A DNA stretch of 64,000 nucleotides from Pseudomonas fulva (GCF_023517795.1 NZ_CP082928.1:2542001-2606000); one strand, 5' to 3'; positions 42,170 to 52,990 are shown, counted from the first letter of the stretch. The notes: generated by a model from the letters alone, not told the origin. Program-made: numbers and translations.

Positions 42170-42496
42170 ATGCGTACTTCCGTTCTGTTGTGCTCGGCTG
42201 CCCTGGTCGCTGCCAACTCCTTCGCTCAGGCGGCTGAAGACACTCAGCTCAAGTGTCAGCAGAAGATGTCGGCCAACGCCGAGAAAATTGCCCAGGTCAA
42301 ACAGCTGGCCGGCCTGCTCGGCAACCAGCAGGCCAACGACGCCATTGCCCAGGTCGAAGGCGGTTGTGACCAGCTCGGCGCCAGTGCCGAAGGAACTGCT
42401 GCCCCGGTCGCGCAGAGCCAGGGCAACGGCAAGGCCGAGAACATTGCGGCTGCCGCCGAGACCCTGAAAAGCCTGGGCTCGCTGTTCGGCAAGTGA
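42170..42496 (+). CDS. Small predicted periplasmic protein of unknown function
   Basis: This 108-residue protein has a Sec signal (MRTSVLLCSAALVAANSFAQAA, cleavage near residue 21). The mature part is helical, rich in Ala and Gln, with two cysteines (KCQQKM and GGCDQLG) that could form a disulfide. A ribosome site GGAGG lies upstream and a strong terminator downstream, so it is a real monocistronic gene. I do not recognise a functional family. Confidence 0.75.
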   Translation: MRTSVLLCSAALVAANSFAQAAEDTQLKCQQKMSANAEKIAQVKQLAGLLGNQQANDAIAQVEGGCDQLGASAEGTAAPVAQSQGNGKAENIAAAAETLKSLGSLFGK

Positions 42497-42521
42497 TTGG
42501 CCTGCCCGCCTGGCGGGTATG

Positions 42522-42561
42522 AAAAAGCCTCCGTGGGCGTCGTGCCCCCGGAGGCTTTTTC
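42522..42561 (+). terminator. Rho-independent terminator, convergent region with metK
   Basis: AAAAAGCCTCCG pairs with CGGAGGCTTTTT around a GC-rich inner loop. A-run and T-run on both sides make it bidirectional, serving the small periplasmic protein gene and metK. Confidence 0.9.
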
Positions 42562-42606
42562 GTAGCGACTGAGGTCGCTGCGCCAGGCGCGGCGACCTGC
42601 CGAGGC

Positions 42607-43797
42607 TTACAGGCCGGCGGCGGCGCGCAGCTCGGCGGCCTTGTCGGTCTTCTCCCAGGTGAAGCTGGTGAAGCTGTCGTCGCCGACGGTCAGTTGCTGC
42701 GGCTCGCGGCCGAAGTGGCCATAGGCGGCGGTCGGCTGGTACATCGGGTGCAGCAGGTCGAGCATCTTGGTGATGGCGTACGGACGCAGGTCGAACACGT
42801 CGCGAACCAGCCTGATGATGGTCTCTTCCGCCACCTTGTTGGTGCCGAAGGTGTTGATCGCGATGGAGGTCGGCTGGGCCACGCCGATGGCATAGGAGAC
42901 CTGGATCTCGCAGCGCTCGGCCAGGCCGGCGGCGACGATGTTCTTGGCCACATAGCGGCCAGCGTAGGCAGCGGAGCGGTCGACCTTGGACGGATCCTTG
43001 CCGGAGAAGGCGCCGCCACCGTGGCGGGCCATGCCGCCGTAGCTGTCGACGATGATCTTGCGGCCGGTCAGGCCGCAGTCGCCCACCGGGCCGCCGATCA
43101 CGAAGTTGCCGGTCGGGTTGATGTGGAACTGGGTGTCCTTGTGCAGCAGTTCGGCGGGCAGGGTGTGCTTGATCACCAGCTCCATCACCGCTTCGCGCAG
43201 GTCGCTCAGCGAGACGTCCGGGTTGTGCTGGGTGGACAGCACCACGGCGTCGATGCCGACCACCTTGCCGTTCTCGTAGCGGCAGGTGACCTGGGATTTG
43301 GCGTCCGGGCGCAGCCACGGCAGCAGGCCGGACTTGCGCGCTTCGGCCTGGCGCTCGACCAGGGCGTGGGAGAAACGGATCGGCGCCGGCATCAGCACGT
43401 CGGTTTCGTTGCTGGCGTAGCCGAACATCAGGCCCTGGTCGCCGGCACCCTGGTCTTCCGGCTTGGCACGGTCGACGCCCTGGTTGATGTCCGGGGACTG
43501 CTTGCCGATGATGTTCATCACGCCGCAGGTGGCGCCGTCGAAGCCGACGTCCGAGCTGGTGTAGCCGATGTTGCAGATCACGTCGCGGACGATCTGTTCC
43601 AGATCGACCCAGGCGCTGGTGGTCACTTCACCGGCGATGATCGCCACGCCGGTCTTGACCAGAGTTTCCACGGCCACGCGGGCGTGCTTGTCCTGGGTGA
43701 TGATGGCGTCGAGCACGGCATCGGAAATCTGGTCGGCGATCTTGTCCGGGTGCCCTTCGGACACGGACTCGGAGGTAAACAGGGAGTATTCGCTCAT
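42607..43797 (-). CDS. metK: S-adenosylmethionine synthetase
   Basis: This 396-residue enzyme makes SAM from methionine and [33 protein letters not shown] and [19 protein letters not shown] (P-loop-like) are the family signatures. Its start overlaps the stop of the ArsR-methyltransferase gene by 4 bp (ATGA), so its translation is probably coupled to that regulator and shares its promoter. Confidence 0.98.
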   Translation of the reverse strand: MSEYSLFTSESVSEGHPDKIADQISDAVLDAIITQDKHARVAVETLVKTGVAIIAGEVTTSAWVDLEQIVRDVICNIGYTSSDVGFDGATCGVMNIIGKQSPDINQGVDRAKPEDQGAGDQGLMFGYASNETDVLMPAPIRFSHALVERQAEARKSGLLPWLRPDAKSQVTCRYENGKVVGIDAVVLSTQHNPDVSLSDLREAVMELVIKHTLPAELLHKDTQFHINPTGNFVIGGPVGDCGLTGRKIIVDSYGGMARHGGGAFSGKDPSKVDRSAAYAGRYVAKNIVAAGLAERCEIQVSYAIGVAQPTSIAINTFGTNKVAEETIIRLVRDVFDLRPYAITKMLDLLHPMYQPTAAYGHFGREPQQLTVGDDSFTSFTWEKTDKAAELRAAAGL

Positions 43798-44822
43798 CTA
43801 TCGGTTGTCCTGGCGAGTGGGGGCCTCTCGGCCGCGTGCGTGAGTGGAAGGGTGCGCTGAAAATGCCGCACCTGAATTTGAAAACCATTGCGCAGGCCGA
43901 CATACAGGCTTTCACCCGGGGTCAGGCCGGCGGCGATTGCCCAGTGGGCGAGATCGTCCTGTTCGAAGCCTAGCCAGAGATCGCCGCAGGTGTCGCGGGC
44001 CCAGCTCTGGTCATGGCTGCACAGTTCAGTGATCAGCAGGCTGCCGCCCGGGTTCACTTGTTCGGCCAGCTTGCGCAGGGCCTGGGCCGGTGCGGCGAAG
44101 TGATGCAGCACCATGTTCAGCACCACGCAGTCGGCGCCCGGGTAGGCGTCCTGCAGGGCATCGGCCAGCCGCAGCTGCACATTGCCCAGGCCGTCCTGCT
44201 GGCAGCGCTGGCGGGCGAGGTCGAGCATCGCCTCGCTGTTGTCCAGAGCGGTCACGCTGGCGAAGCGGCGCGCCAGCTCCGGCAGGAAGCCACCGTCGCC
44301 AGGGCCGATTTCCAGCGCGCTGGCATGGGCCGGCAAATCCAGCGAGTCGAGCAGGGCCACCACGCTGTCACGGTACTGCGGCAGGCCGGCGATCAGGTCC
44401 TGCTGGGCCTGGAAACGTTCGGCGCTGCGGGCGAAGAAGTCGCGGCTGGCAGCGGCCCTTTGCTGGTGCACCTGGGCGATACGCTGGCGCACCTCGGCGG
44501 GCAGCAGCAGGCTGTCGACCTCCTGCAGCAGCGCGGCATGCAGGGTGCCGCCCACGCTCTCGGCCTGGGCCAGGGCGCGGCGGTAGAAGATCGCGTTGCC
44601 TTCCCGGCGTGTCGCCACCAGGCCGGCCTGGGCCAGTACCTTGAGGTGATGGCTCATGCCCGACTGGCCGATGGCGAAGATCTGCGCCAGTTCCAGCACG
44701 CCGAACGAGTCGTTGCTCAGGGCGCGCAGAACGTTCAGCCGCAACCCGTCGCCCGCGGCCTTGCACAGGGCGGACAGCTGGTCGGTGGGCTCGAAAGCGA
44801 GGGCGGGCGCGCGTTGGGTCAT
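43794..44822 (-). CDS. ArsR family regulator fused to a SAM-methyltransferase-like domain (SahR-like)
   Basis: This 342-residue protein has an ArsR winged helix (about 20-95: [20 protein letters not shown] and [20 protein letters not shown]) and a class I methyltransferase-like domain with [16 protein letters not shown]. This architecture is that of SahR, an ArsR repressor that senses S-adenosylhomocysteine through its methylase-like domain and controls ahcY, metF and metK. It is encoded just before metK with a 4-bp overlap. The 38-bp palindrome 32 bp upstream is its probable operator. Calling it SahR is an inference from architecture and context. Confidence 0.85.
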   Translation of the reverse strand: MTQRAPALAFEPTDQLSALCKAAGDGLRLNVLRALSNDSFGVLELAQIFAIGQSGMSHHLKVLAQAGLVATRREGNAIFYRRALAQAESVGGTLHAALLQEVDSLLLPAEVRQRIAQVHQQRAAASRDFFARSAERFQAQQDLIAGLPQYRDSVVALLDSLDLPAHASALEIGPGDGGFLPELARRFASVTALDNSEAMLDLARQRCQQDGLGNVQLRLADALQDAYPGADCVVLNMVLHHFAAPAQALRKLAEQVNPGGSLLITELCSHDQSWARDTCGDLWLGFEQDDLAHWAIAAGLTPGESLYVGLRNGFQIQVRHFQRTLPLTHAAERPPLARTTDR

Positions 44823-44853
44823 GGGCGCAGTCTAGTCGGTCATTTTTCAGCCA

Positions 44854-44891
44854 GCAACCGCAATATCAAAAAGTTTTGATATTGCGGTTGC
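44854..44891. promoter_or_regulatory. 38-bp perfect palindrome, probable operator of the ArsR/SahR-like regulator
   Basis: Two 18-bp arms (44854-44871 and 44874-44891), beginning GCAACCGC and centred on ATATCAAAA-AG-TTTTGATAT, are fully complementary with a 2-bp spacer. The palindrome lies in the 237-bp region between the regulator-metK unit and the divergent tktA. ArsR proteins bind AT-rich imperfect dyads of this shape. The regulator could control both directions. Confidence 0.75.
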
Positions 44892-45059
44892 CGTGTTCCC
44901 GGCGGCTTTTTGCTTGGCGCAGGCGCCGCTATGGATAAAAAGCGCTGCAATATTGTCGCGGACAGACCATCTGTCATTGCCCCGGTGGTGCTCGCTGGGC
45001 GAAAATGGGCGCCTTTTTTCGTCCCAGCTGCTTCGGCAGCCACCCGCAGGAGATTAGCG

Positions 45060-47060
45060 ATGCCCAGCCGTCGTGAGCGTGCCAATGCCATTCGTGCCCT
45101 CAGCATGGATGCTGTGCAAAAAGCCAACAGCGGCCACCCCGGTGCCCCCATGGGCATGGCGGATATCGCCGAGGTGCTGTGGCGCGACTACCTGAAGCAC
45201 AACCCGGCCAACCCGAAGTTCGCCGACCGTGACCGCTTCGTGCTGTCCAACGGCCACGGCTCGATGCTGATCTATTCGCTGCTGCACCTGACCGGCTACG
45301 ACCTGTCCATCGACGACCTGAAGAATTTCCGCCAGCTGCACAGCAAGACCCCGGGCCACCCGGAATACGGTTACGCACCGGGCGTGGAGACCACCACCGG
45401 CCCGCTTGGCCAGGGTATCGCCAACGCCGTGGGTTTCGCCCTCGCCGAGAAGATCATGGCGGCGCAGTTCAACCGCGACGGCCACGACATCGTCGACCAC
45501 TACACCTACGCTTTCCTGGGCGACGGTTGCATGATGGAAGGCATCAGCCATGAAGTCTGCTCCCTGGCCGGCACCCTGGGCCTGGGCAAGCTGATCGCCT
45601 TCTACGACGACAACGGCATTTCCATCGACGGCGAAGTGCACGGCTGGTTCACCGATGACACCCCGGCGCGCTTCGAAGCCTACGGCTGGCAGGTGATCCG
45701 CAATGTCGACGGCCACGATGCCGAAGAAATCAAGATGGCCATCGACACCGCACGCAAGTCCAGCGACCGTCCGACGCTGATCTGCTGCAAGACCATCATC
45801 GGTTTCGGCTCGCCGAACAAGCAGGGCAAGGAAGAGTCCCACGGCGCCGCCCTGGGCCATGACGAAATCGCCCTCACCCGTGCGGCGTTGAACTGGAACC
45901 ACGCGCCGTTCGAGGTTCCGGCCGACATCTATGCCGAGTGGGATGCCAAGGAAGCCGGCCTGGCGGCCGAAGCCGAGTGGGATCAGCGCTTCGCCGCCTA
46001 CTCCGCCGCCCATCCCGAGCTGGCCAACGAGTTCATCCGCCGCATGGCGGGCGAGCTGCCGGCCGACTTCTCCGCCAAGGCCAGCGAGTTCATCCGTGCC
46101 GTCGCCGAGAAAGGCGAAACCATCGCCAGCCGCAAGGCCAGCCAGAACTGCCTGAATGCCTTTGGCCCACTGCTGCCGGAACTGCTCGGCGGCTCCGCCG
46201 ACCTGGCCGGTTCCAACCTGACCCTGTGGAAGGGCTGCAAGCCGGTCGTCGCCGAAGATGCCTCGGGCAACTACATGTACTACGGTGTGCGCGAATTCGG
46301 CATGAGCGCGATCATGAACGGTATCGCCCTGCACGGCGGCCTGATTCCCTACGGTGCGACCTTCCTGATGTTCATGGAGTACGCCCGCAACGCGGTGCGC
46401 ATGTCGGCGCTGATGAAGCTGCGCGTGCTCTACGTGTTCACCCACGACTCCATCGGTCTCGGTGAAGACGGCCCGACCCACCAGCCGGTCGAGCAGCTGA
46501 CCAGCCTACGCACCACGCCGAACCTGGACACCTGGCGCCCGGCGGACACCGTCGAAGCCGCGGTGGCCTGGAAGCACTCGGTCGAGCGCAAGGACGGCCC
46601 GAGCGCGCTGATCTTCTCCCGCCAGAACCTGCCGCATAACCTGCGCGACCACGAAACCGAAGCGGCCATCAGCCGTGGCGGCTACGTGCTGAAGGACTGT
46701 GCCGGCGAGCCGGAGCTGATCCTGATCGCCACCGGTTCGGAGGTCGGCCTGGCCATCCAGGCGGCTGACAAGCTGAGCGAGCAGGGCCGCAAGGTCCGCG
46801 TGGTGTCGATGCCGTCGACCAACGTCTTCGACCAGCAGGACGCTGCCTACAAGCAGTCCGTGCTGCCGCTGCAGGTCACCGCGCGGATCGCCATCGAAGC
46901 CGCCCATGCCGACTTTTGGTACAAGTACGTCGGCCTCGAAGGCCGTGTCATCGGCATGGAAACCTACGGTGAATCGGCGCCAGCCGGCCAGCTGTTCGAG
47001 CACTTCGGCTTCACCGTCGAGAACATCATCGGCACCGCCGAAGAACTGCTCGACGCCTGA
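45060..47060 (+). CDS. tktA: Transketolase
   Basis: This 666-residue thiamine diphosphate enzyme of the pentose phosphate pathway has the ThDP motif [29 protein letters not shown], and the transketolase motif around [20 protein letters not shown]. The start at 45060 ([14 protein letters not shown]) is the family start; the frame open to 44910 has no similarity. It heads a block with epd, pgk and fba that interconverts sugar and triose phosphates. Confidence 0.97.
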   Translation: MPSRRERANAIRALSMDAVQKANSGHPGAPMGMADIAEVLWRDYLKHNPANPKFADRDRFVLSNGHGSMLIYSLLHLTGYDLSIDDLKNFRQLHSKTPGHPEYGYAPGVETTTGPLGQGIANAVGFALAEKIMAAQFNRDGHDIVDHYTYAFLGDGCMMEGISHEVCSLAGTLGLGKLIAFYDDNGISIDGEVHGWFTDDTPARFEAYGWQVIRNVDGHDAEEIKMAIDTARKSSDRPTLICCKTIIGFGSPNKQGKEESHGAALGHDEIALTRAALNWNHAPFEVPADIYAEWDAKEAGLAAEAEWDQRFAAYSAAHPELANEFIRRMAGELPADFSAKASEFIRAVAEKGETIASRKASQNCLNAFGPLLPELLGGSADLAGSNLTLWKGCKPVVAEDASGNYMYYGVREFGMSAIMNGIALHGGLIPYGATFLMFMEYARNAVRMSALMKLRVLYVFTHDSIGLGEDGPTHQPVEQLTSLRTTPNLDTWRPADTVEAAVAWKHSVERKDGPSALIFSRQNLPHNLRDHETEAAISRGGYVLKDCAGEPELILIATGSEVGLAIQAADKLSEQGRKVRVVSMPSTNVFDQQDAAYKQSVLPLQVTARIAIEAAHADFWYKYVGLEGRVIGMETYGESAPAGQLFEHFGFTVENIIGTAEELLDA

Positions 47061-47067
47061 CCCCGTC

Positions 47068-47100
47068 AGCCGGGGCGAACCTGCGCGGTTCGCCCCGGCT
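47068..47100 (+). terminator. Hairpin terminator after tktA
   Basis: Fourteen-base arms AGCCGGGGCGAACC/GGTTCGCCCCGGCT enclose TGCGC, 8 bp after the tktA stop. The T-tract is weak (TCTTTT about 10 bp on), so it may be only partly effective before epd. Confidence 0.65.
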
Positions 47101-47126
47101 CATGCTCGACTCTTTTAGAGATCGCC

Positions 47127-48191
47127 ATGTCCCATCGCTCTTACCGCGTTGCCCTGAACGGCTATGGCCGCATCGGTCGTTGCGTTTTGCGTGCGCTGCA
47201 CGAGCGGGCCGGCGAAGCGCGACTGGATATCGTCGCGCTCAATGATCTGGCCGATCAGGCCAGCATCGAATACCTGACCCGTTTCGACTCCACCCACGGG
47301 CGTTTTCCCGGCGAGGTGAAGGTGGCGGGCGACCATCTGCATATCAACGGCAAGCCGCTCAAGGTGTTGCGTCAGCGCGAACCCCAGGGCGTCGACTGGC
47401 GCGCGCTGGATATCGACCTGTTGCTCGAATGCTCCGGCCAGTACACCACCCGCGAGCAGGCCGAACGTTTCCTGAGGGCGGGGGCGCCGCGGGTGCTGCT
47501 GTCGCAACCGATGGCCAGCGAGGGCGATGTCGACGCCACGGTGGTGTACGGCGTCAATCAGCACGGCCTGACGGGCCGCGAGCGCCTGGTTTCCAACGCC
47601 TCCTGCACCACCAACTGCGGCGTACCGCTGCTCAAGCTGCTGAACGAGACGGTGGGGCTGGAGTACATCTCCATCACCACCATCCACTCGGCGATGAACG
47701 ACCAGCCGGTAATCGACGCCTATCACGACGAAGACCTGCGCCGTACCCGCTCGGCCTTCCAGTCGGTGATTCCGGTGTCCACCGGGTTGGCGCGCGGTAT
47801 CGAGCGGCTGCTGCCGGAACTTGCCGGGCGAATCCAGGCCAAAGCCATTCGGGTGCCGACGGTCAACGTGTCCTGCCTGGATATCACCTTGCAGACCGCC
47901 CGCGACACCAGTGCCGAGGAGATCAACCGGATCCTGCGCCGGGCCGCCGAACAGGGGCCGCTGCAGGGCCTGCTGGCGTACACCGAGTTGCCCCACGCCA
48001 GTTGCGACTTCAACCATGATCCCCATTCGGCCATCGTCGACGGCAGTCAGACGCGGGTTTCCGGGCCACGCCTGGTCAACCTGCTGGCCTGGTTCGACAA
48101 CGAATGGGGTTTCGCCAACCGTATGCTCGACATGGCCGTGCATTATCTCGATGCCGCCGCTCACTTATCACCAGCCCCTGTTAAGGACTGA
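47127..48191 (+). CDS. epd: D-erythrose-4-phosphate dehydrogenase
   Basis: This 354-residue GAPDH-fold enzyme oxidises erythrose 4-phosphate to 4-phosphoerythronate for pyridoxal phosphate synthesis. It has the NAD loop [14 protein letters not shown] and the active-site cysteine in [15 protein letters not shown]. PDSxDx-type substitutions relative to glycolytic GAPDH and the position before pgk support epd. It could still have GAPDH activity. Four bp separate its stop from the pgk start. Confidence 0.92.
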   Translation: MSHRSYRVALNGYGRIGRCVLRALHERAGEARLDIVALNDLADQASIEYLTRFDSTHGRFPGEVKVAGDHLHINGKPLKVLRQREPQGVDWRALDIDLLLECSGQYTTREQAERFLRAGAPRVLLSQPMASEGDVDATVVYGVNQHGLTGRERLVSNASCTTNCGVPLLKLLNETVGLEYISITTIHSAMNDQPVIDAYHDEDLRRTRSAFQSVIPVSTGLARGIERLLPELAGRIQAKAIRVPTVNVSCLDITLQTARDTSAEEINRILRRAAEQGPLQGLLAYTELPHASCDFNHDPHSAIVDGSQTRVSGPRLVNLLAWFDNEWGFANRMLDMAVHYLDAAAHLSPAPVKD

Positions 48192-48195
48192 TTCA

Positions 48196-49365
48196 ATGAC
48201 CCTGAACATCGCGAAAATGGCCGACCTTGATCTGCAAGGCAAGCGCGTGCTGATCCGTGAAGACCTCAACGTGCCGGTCAAGGACGGCGTTGTGAAGAGT
48301 GATGCGCGCATTCTCGCCGCGCTGCCGACCATCAAGCTGGCCCTGGAAAAAGGCGCCGCGGTAATGGTCTGCTCGCACCTGGGGCGCCCGACCGAAGGCG
48401 AATTCAGCGAAGAGAACAGCCTGGCGCCGGTAGCCGCCTACCTGAGCAAGGCCCTGGGCCGCGAGGTGCCGCTGGTCAAGGACTACCTGAACGGTGTCGA
48501 GCTGCAGGCCGGTGAGCTGGTGCTGTTCGAGAACGTACGCTTCAACAAGGGCGAGAAGAAGAATGCCGACGAGCTGGCCCAGCAATACGCCGCCCTGTGC
48601 GATGTGTTCGTGATGGACGCGTTCGGCACCGCTCACCGCGCCGAAGGTTCGACCCACGGCGTGGCCAAGTTCGCCAAGGTCGCCGCCGCCGGCCCGCTGC
48701 TGGCTGCCGAACTGGATGCCCTGGGCAAGGCCCTGGGCGCGCCGGCCAAGCCGATGGCGGCAATCGTCGCCGGCTCCAAGGTGTCGACCAAGCTGGACGT
48801 GCTGAACAGCCTGAGCGGCATCTGCGACCAGCTGATCGTCGGGGGCGGCATCGCCAACACCTTCCTGGCCGCTGCCGGTTATCCGGTCGGCAAGTCCCTT
48901 TACGAAGCCGACCTGGTCGACACCGCCAAGGCCATCGCCGCCAAGGTCAGCGTGCCGCTGCCGGTCGATGTGGTGGTCGGCAAGGAGTTTTCCGAGTCCG
49001 CCGCCGCGACCGTCAAGGCCGTCGCCGATGTGGCCGAGGATGACATGATCCTCGACATCGGCCCGCAGACCGCCAAGCAGTTCGCCGAGCTGCTCAAGGC
49101 CTCCAAGACCATCCTGTGGAACGGCCCGGTCGGGGTGTTCGAGTTCGACCAGTTCGGTGAAGGCACCAAGGCCCTGGCCCTGGCCATCGCCGAAAGCCCG
49201 GCGTTCTCCATCGCCGGTGGTGGCGACACCCTGGCGGCCATCGACAAGTACGACGTGGCGCAGCGCATTTCCTATATCTCCACCGGCGGCGGCGCCTTCC
49301 TCGAATTCGTCGAGGGCAAGGTACTGCCTGCGGTGGAAATCCTGCAGAAGCGTGCAGCCGAGTAA
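48196..49365 (+). CDS. pgk: Phosphoglycerate kinase
   Basis: This 389-residue enzyme interconverts 1,3-bisphosphoglycerate and 3-phosphoglycerate, forming [42 protein letters not shown] and the C-terminal [14 protein letters not shown] are conserved. The ATG at 48196 follows epd by 4 bp; the longer upstream frame lies inside epd. A GC-rich dyad (about 49383-49412) follows without a T-run. Confidence 0.98.
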   Translation: MTLNIAKMADLDLQGKRVLIREDLNVPVKDGVVKSDARILAALPTIKLALEKGAAVMVCSHLGRPTEGEFSEENSLAPVAAYLSKALGREVPLVKDYLNGVELQAGELVLFENVRFNKGEKKNADELAQQYAALCDVFVMDAFGTAHRAEGSTHGVAKFAKVAAAGPLLAAELDALGKALGAPAKPMAAIVAGSKVSTKLDVLNSLSGICDQLIVGGGIANTFLAAAGYPVGKSLYEADLVDTAKAIAAKVSVPLPVDVVVGKEFSESAAATVKAVADVAEDDMILDIGPQTAKQFAELLKASKTILWNGPVGVFEFDQFGEGTKALALAIAESPAFSIAGGGDTLAAIDKYDVAQRISYISTGGGAFLEFVEGKVLPAVEILQKRAAE

Positions 49366-49476
49366 CTGAGTCGAGACGGTTGGGGTCGGTACGGGCGGTT
49401 TCGTACAGACCCTAAACCTTGGCGGGCGGCGGTGGTCATTACCCTTGTATGGAAATCAGCCAGCAAGGAGTGATCG

Positions 49477-49671
49477 ATGCGTAACCTGACCATGGTATTG
49501 AGCTTTTGTGTCGTCCTGGGCGGTTGTGCCTGGGGCGGATCGCCACGCGATGAAGCCTGCAACGTGTTGAGTCCGGCGGAAATTGATCTGCCGACCACCC
49601 GCGAGGATCAGCGCATCGAAGGGCAGAGTACCGGTGACTCGACGCCGCCCATGGGCGAGCAGAACTGCTAG
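49477..49671 (+). CDS. Small predicted lipoprotein
   Basis: This 64-residue protein has a lipobox VVLGGC (C17) after a short signal, then a polar, probably disordered mature part of 48 residues that ends in cysteine (MGEQNC). AAGGAG lies 7-12 bp before the ATG. It sits 15 bp before the MliC-like gene and is probably co-transcribed with it. Function is unknown. Confidence 0.75.
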   Translation: MRNLTMVLSFCVVLGGCAWGGSPRDEACNVLSPAEIDLPTTREDQRIEGQSTGDSTPPMGEQNC

Positions 49672-49686
49672 AGCAAGGAGAGTGCA

Positions 49687-50016
49687 ATGAACCGATATCA
49701 ATACGCTGCCGCGTTGCTTGGGCTGGCCATGCTTGCCGGCTGCGCCGGCAAGGATTACGCCGATAGCCAGCAATGGAATCGCTGGGTGTGTGACAGCCAG
49801 GCGGAGGTGTTCTGGCGCTACGCCGACCCGGCCCATGAAAAAGTCGATGTGCGCATGGGGGGCAGCGATGTCGTCCATCGCTTGAGCCTGGAGCCGTCCG
49901 GTTCCGGCGAACTGTACAGCGACGGCACGCTGTCCTTCCATGCCAAGGGTGAGGAAGGCCTGGTCTATCGCACCGCCAATGACGATTTGCTCGGGCGCGG
50001 CTGCAAGGCGCCCTGA
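49687..50016 (+). CDS. MliC-like lysozyme-inhibitor-domain lipoprotein
   Basis: This 109-residue lipoprotein has lipobox LAGC (C19) and a short MliC/C-lysozyme inhibitor-like domain: RWVCDSQAEVFWRYADP, then VVHRLSLEPSGSGELYSDGTLSFHAKGEEGLVYR and a final GRGC that can pair with the first cysteine. Such proteins protect peptidoglycan from host lysozyme. A ribosome site AAGGAG precedes it. Similarity is to the fold; inhibition is not shown. Confidence 0.75.
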   Translation: MNRYQYAAALLGLAMLAGCAGKDYADSQQWNRWVCDSQAEVFWRYADPAHEKVDVRMGGSDVVHRLSLEPSGSGELYSDGTLSFHAKGEEGLVYRTANDDLLGRGCKAP

Positions 50017-50024
50017 GCGACCGG

Positions 50025-50044
50025 CGAGCGGGCCTGCCCGCTCG
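50025..50044 (+). terminator. GC hairpin after the MliC-like gene
   Basis: CGAGCGGGC-CT-GCCCGCTCG forms a 9-bp stem just after the stop codon, but no T-run follows. It may be a weak terminator or mRNA-stabilising end before fba. Confidence 0.45.
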
Positions 50045-50117
50045 CGCAAACTTGAATAGCGCCTGCCACTGCGGCAGGCTTGCACGATCAACGAGCCCTA
50101 TCGGGAGATAGCAAAAC

Positions 50118-51182
50118 ATGGCACTTATCAGCATGCGCCAGATGCTCGACCACGCCGCCGAATTCGGCTACGGCGTGCCGGCCTTCAACGTCAACAACCT
50201 CGAGCAGATGCGCGCCATCATGGAAGCCGCCGACAAGACCGATTCGCCGGTCATCGTCCAGGCCTCTGCAGGTGCCCGCAAGTACGCTGGCGCGCCGTTC
50301 CTGCGCCACCTGATCCTCGCCGCGATCGAAGAATTCCCGCACATCCCGGTGTGCATGCACCAGGACCACGGCACCAGCCCTGACGTCTGCCAGCGCTCCA
50401 TCCAGCTGGGCTTCAGCTCGGTGATGATGGACGGCTCGCTGAAGGAAGACGGCAAGACCCCGGCCGACTACGAGTACAACGTGCGCGTGACCCAGCAGAC
50501 CGTGGCCTTCGCCCACGCCTGCGGCGTTTCGGTCGAGGGTGAGCTGGGCTGCCTGGGTAGCCTGGAAACCGGCATGGCCGGTGAAGAAGACGGTGTCGGC
50601 GCCGAAGGCGTGCTCGATCACAGCCAGTTGCTGACCGACCCGGAAGAAGCCGCTGACTTCGTCAAGAAGACCCAGGTCGACGCCCTGGCCATCGCCATCG
50701 GCACCAGCCACGGTGCCTACAAGTTCACCAAGCCGCCAACCGGCGATGTGCTGTCCATCGAGCGCATCAAGGAAATCCACAAGCGCATCCCCAATACCCA
50801 CCTGGTGATGCACGGCTCCAGCTCGGTACCCCAGGACTGGCTGGCGATCATCAACGAGTACGGTGGCGACATCAAGGAAACCTACGGCGTGCCGGTCGAG
50901 GAGATCGTCGAAGGCATCAAGTACGGCGTACGCAAGGTCAACATCGATACCGATCTGCGTCTGGCCTCCACCGGTGCGATCCGCCGTTTCATGGCGCAGA
51001 ACCCGGCCGAGTTCGACCCGCGCAAATACTTCGCCAAGACCGTGGAAGCCATGCGTGACGTGTGCATCGCCCGCTACGAGGCCTTCGGCACCGCCGGCAA
51101 CGCCTCGAAGATCAAGCCGATCTCCCTGGAAGGCATGTTCCAGCGTTACGCCAAGGGTGAGCTGACCGCCAAGGTCAACTGA
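50118..51182 (+). CDS. fba: Class II fructose-bisphosphate aldolase
   Basis: This 354-residue zinc-dependent aldolase cleaves or forms fructose 1,6-bisphosphate. Zinc ligand regions [21 protein letters not shown] and [12 protein letters not shown] are present, with the [12 protein letters not shown] loop. It closes the tkt-epd-pgk-fba series and ends with a strong terminator. Confidence 0.97.
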   Translation: MALISMRQMLDHAAEFGYGVPAFNVNNLEQMRAIMEAADKTDSPVIVQASAGARKYAGAPFLRHLILAAIEEFPHIPVCMHQDHGTSPDVCQRSIQLGFSSVMMDGSLKEDGKTPADYEYNVRVTQQTVAFAHACGVSVEGELGCLGSLETGMAGEEDGVGAEGVLDHSQLLTDPEEAADFVKKTQVDALAIAIGTSHGAYKFTKPPTGDVLSIERIKEIHKRIPNTHLVMHGSSSVPQDWLAIINEYGGDIKETYGVPVEEIVEGIKYGVRKVNIDTDLRLASTGAIRRFMAQNPAEFDPRKYFAKTVEAMRDVCIARYEAFGTAGNASKIKPISLEGMFQRYAKGELTAKVN

Positions 51183-51205
51183 TCGCAGCGTCAATGGCCT
51201 GGCCT

Positions 51206-51240
51206 GAAAGCCGCCTGCCCCTGATGGGCAGGCGGCTTTC
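51206..51240 (+). terminator. Rho-independent terminator after fba
   Basis: Perfect 15-bp arms beginning GAAAGCCGCC surround CTGAT, 24 bp after the fba stop. The 3' arm ends in CTTTC. Confidence 0.85.
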
Positions 51241-51386
51241 ATGCATCTGGCCCCGGCGTTTCCAGCCGGACGTGCATGCCGCCACTGCGGCTACTGCCGG
51301 CATCTGCCGATTCACGAAAAACCATGTAAAACTCCTCTTCCGACTCCGCGCAGGCGCTGCGCCATACTGCCGCCACGCGTTTCAGG

Positions 51387-51842
51387 ATGTCGGCTCCCAT
51401 GCCTCAAAACTCTCGCCTCTGGCTGCCATTCGGCTTGGCCGTGCTCGTTGCTACCGTGCTCGGCAGCGTCGTTCAGACCCAGTTCAATCTCGCCGCCCTG
51501 CAGCAGCTCGGTGCCAGCATCTCCCCAGGCATCCGCCTGCAGGCCACCGCCCATGATCTGCTGGGTTTCAGCCCCACGTTCGCCGCACTGGTGATCGCCG
51601 CCTTCATCGTCGCCTTGCCGCTGACCGCCCGGTTGGCGCCCGCCCAGGGCGGGCTGCGCGGGCTGGCATTTCTGCTCGCCGGTGCCCTGGCGGTGTGGCT
51701 GGCCTTGGCCGTGGCCAATGCCCTGGCGCCGATGCCCACCCTGATCGGCGCCAATCGCACGCTGGCCGGCACCCTGGCGCTGATGCTCTGCGGCAGCCTG
51801 GGTAGCCTGGTGTTCGCACGTTTCAGCGGCGCCGCACGCTGA
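51387..51842 (+). CDS. Predicted inner-membrane protein of unknown function
   Basis: This 151-residue hydrophobic protein has about four membrane segments (near 12-30, 62-80, 88-115 and 125-145). No conserved catalytic residues are visible. An alternative ATG at 51399 would remove four residues. The stop overlaps the start of the next gene (TGATG), so the two are coupled. The same small membrane gene follows fba in other pseudomonads. Confidence 0.8.
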   Translation: MSAPMPQNSRLWLPFGLAVLVATVLGSVVQTQFNLAALQQLGASISPGIRLQATAHDLLGFSPTFAALVIAAFIVALPLTARLAPAQGGLRGLAFLLAGALAVWLALAVANALAPMPTLIGANRTLAGTLALMLCGSLGSLVFARFSGAAR

Positions 51843-52951
51843 TGGTCTCAATCAAGGATGGCGTAGTGAGAATTGTCTGGCTGGCAGCGGGGCTTTGCGC
51901 GGCCGCGCTGGCCCATGCCGATTACCGTATCGAAACCGTCACCGGCGGGCTGGCCCACCCCTGGTCCATGGCGTTTTTGCCCGATGGCCGCATGCTGGTG
52001 ACCGAGCGAACCGGCCAGCTGCGCCTGATCGATGCCGGCGGCAAGCTGCAGGCCGAGCCGGTCCGCGGACTGCCGACGCCCTTCGTGGCCACCCAGGCCG
52101 GGCTGATGGAAGTGGCGCTGGATCCGCACTTCGCCAGCGATCCCTGGATCTACCTGAGCTACGCCCATGGCGAGCTCGACGCCAACAACACGCGGCTGGC
52201 CCGCGCCCGCCTGGTCGACGGCGAGCTGCGTGATTTCCAGGTGCTGTTCACTGCCCAGCCGGCCAAGGCAGGCGCCTCCCACTACGGTGGGCGCATCGCC
52301 TTCTTGCCTGACGACACCCTGGTGCTGACCCTGGGTGATGGCTTCGACGGGCGCGAGCAGGCGCAGAACCCGGGCAATCACCTGGGCAAGACGGTGCGCC
52401 TGAACCGCGATGGCAGCATCCCGCCGGACAACCCGCTGCGCGGCCAGGCGGGCGTCGCCGAGGAAATCTACAGCCTGGGGCACCGCAACGTGCAGGGCAT
52501 CGTCTACGACCGCCAGCGCAAGCGCCTGTACAGCCACGAGCACGGCCCCAAGGGCGGCGACGAGCTGAATCTGCTGCAGCCCGGTGGCAACTACGGCTGG
52601 CCGCTGACGTCCTTCGGCGTCGACTACACCGGGGCGATGGTCACGCCCTTCACCGAGTTGCCCGGCTACCTGGCGCCGGAGCTGCACTGGACGCCGTCGG
52701 TGGCGCCCTCCGGGCTGGCGCTGTATACCGGCGATCGCTTCCCGCACTGGAAGGGTGACCTGTTCGTCTCCACCCTGGCGGAGAAGAGCGTGCGCCGGGT
52801 ACGCCTCGACAAGGGCCGGCTGGCCGGAGAGGACATTCTTTTCCAGGAGCTGGAGGAGCGCATTCGCGGCGTCTACGACGGGCCGGACGGCGCGCTGTAT
52901 CTGCTGACCGACAGCGAGGATGGCAGGCTGCTGCGGGTCGTGCCGCTGTAG
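51842..52951 (+). CDS. PQQ-dependent sugar dehydrogenase (glucose/sorbosone dehydrogenase, YliI/Asd-like)
   Basis: This 369-residue protein has a Sec signal (VRIVWLAAGLCAAALAHA, cleavage near residue 26) and a six-bladed propeller. HPWSMAFLPDGRMLVTER, HYGGRIAFLPDDTLVLTLGD, GHRNVQGIVYD and HEHGPKGGDELN contain the catalytic and PQQ/calcium ligands. It oxidises aldose sugars in the periplasm if PQQ is supplied. An internal GTG/ATG start nearer the signal is possible; ATG at 51842 overlaps the upstream stop. Confidence 0.9.
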   Translation: MVSIKDGVVRIVWLAAGLCAAALAHADYRIETVTGGLAHPWSMAFLPDGRMLVTERTGQLRLIDAGGKLQAEPVRGLPTPFVATQAGLMEVALDPHFASDPWIYLSYAHGELDANNTRLARARLVDGELRDFQVLFTAQPAKAGASHYGGRIAFLPDDTLVLTLGDGFDGREQAQNPGNHLGKTVRLNRDGSIPPDNPLRGQAGVAEEIYSLGHRNVQGIVYDRQRKRLYSHEHGPKGGDELNLLQPGGNYGWPLTSFGVDYTGAMVTPFTELPGYLAPELHWTPSVAPSGLALYTGDRFPHWKGDLFVSTLAEKSVRRVRLDKGRLAGEDILFQELEERIRGVYDGPDGALYLLTDSEDGRLLRVVPL

Positions 52952-52990
52952 AGGCATAATCTGCCGCCAGCTTTTCGCCGTGAACGCCCC

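Noticed and set aside
44010..44880. An open frame on the plus strand opposite the ArsR-methyltransferase gene
   Set aside because: It is a shadow frame. The minus-strand protein has clear winged-helix and methyltransferase motifs.
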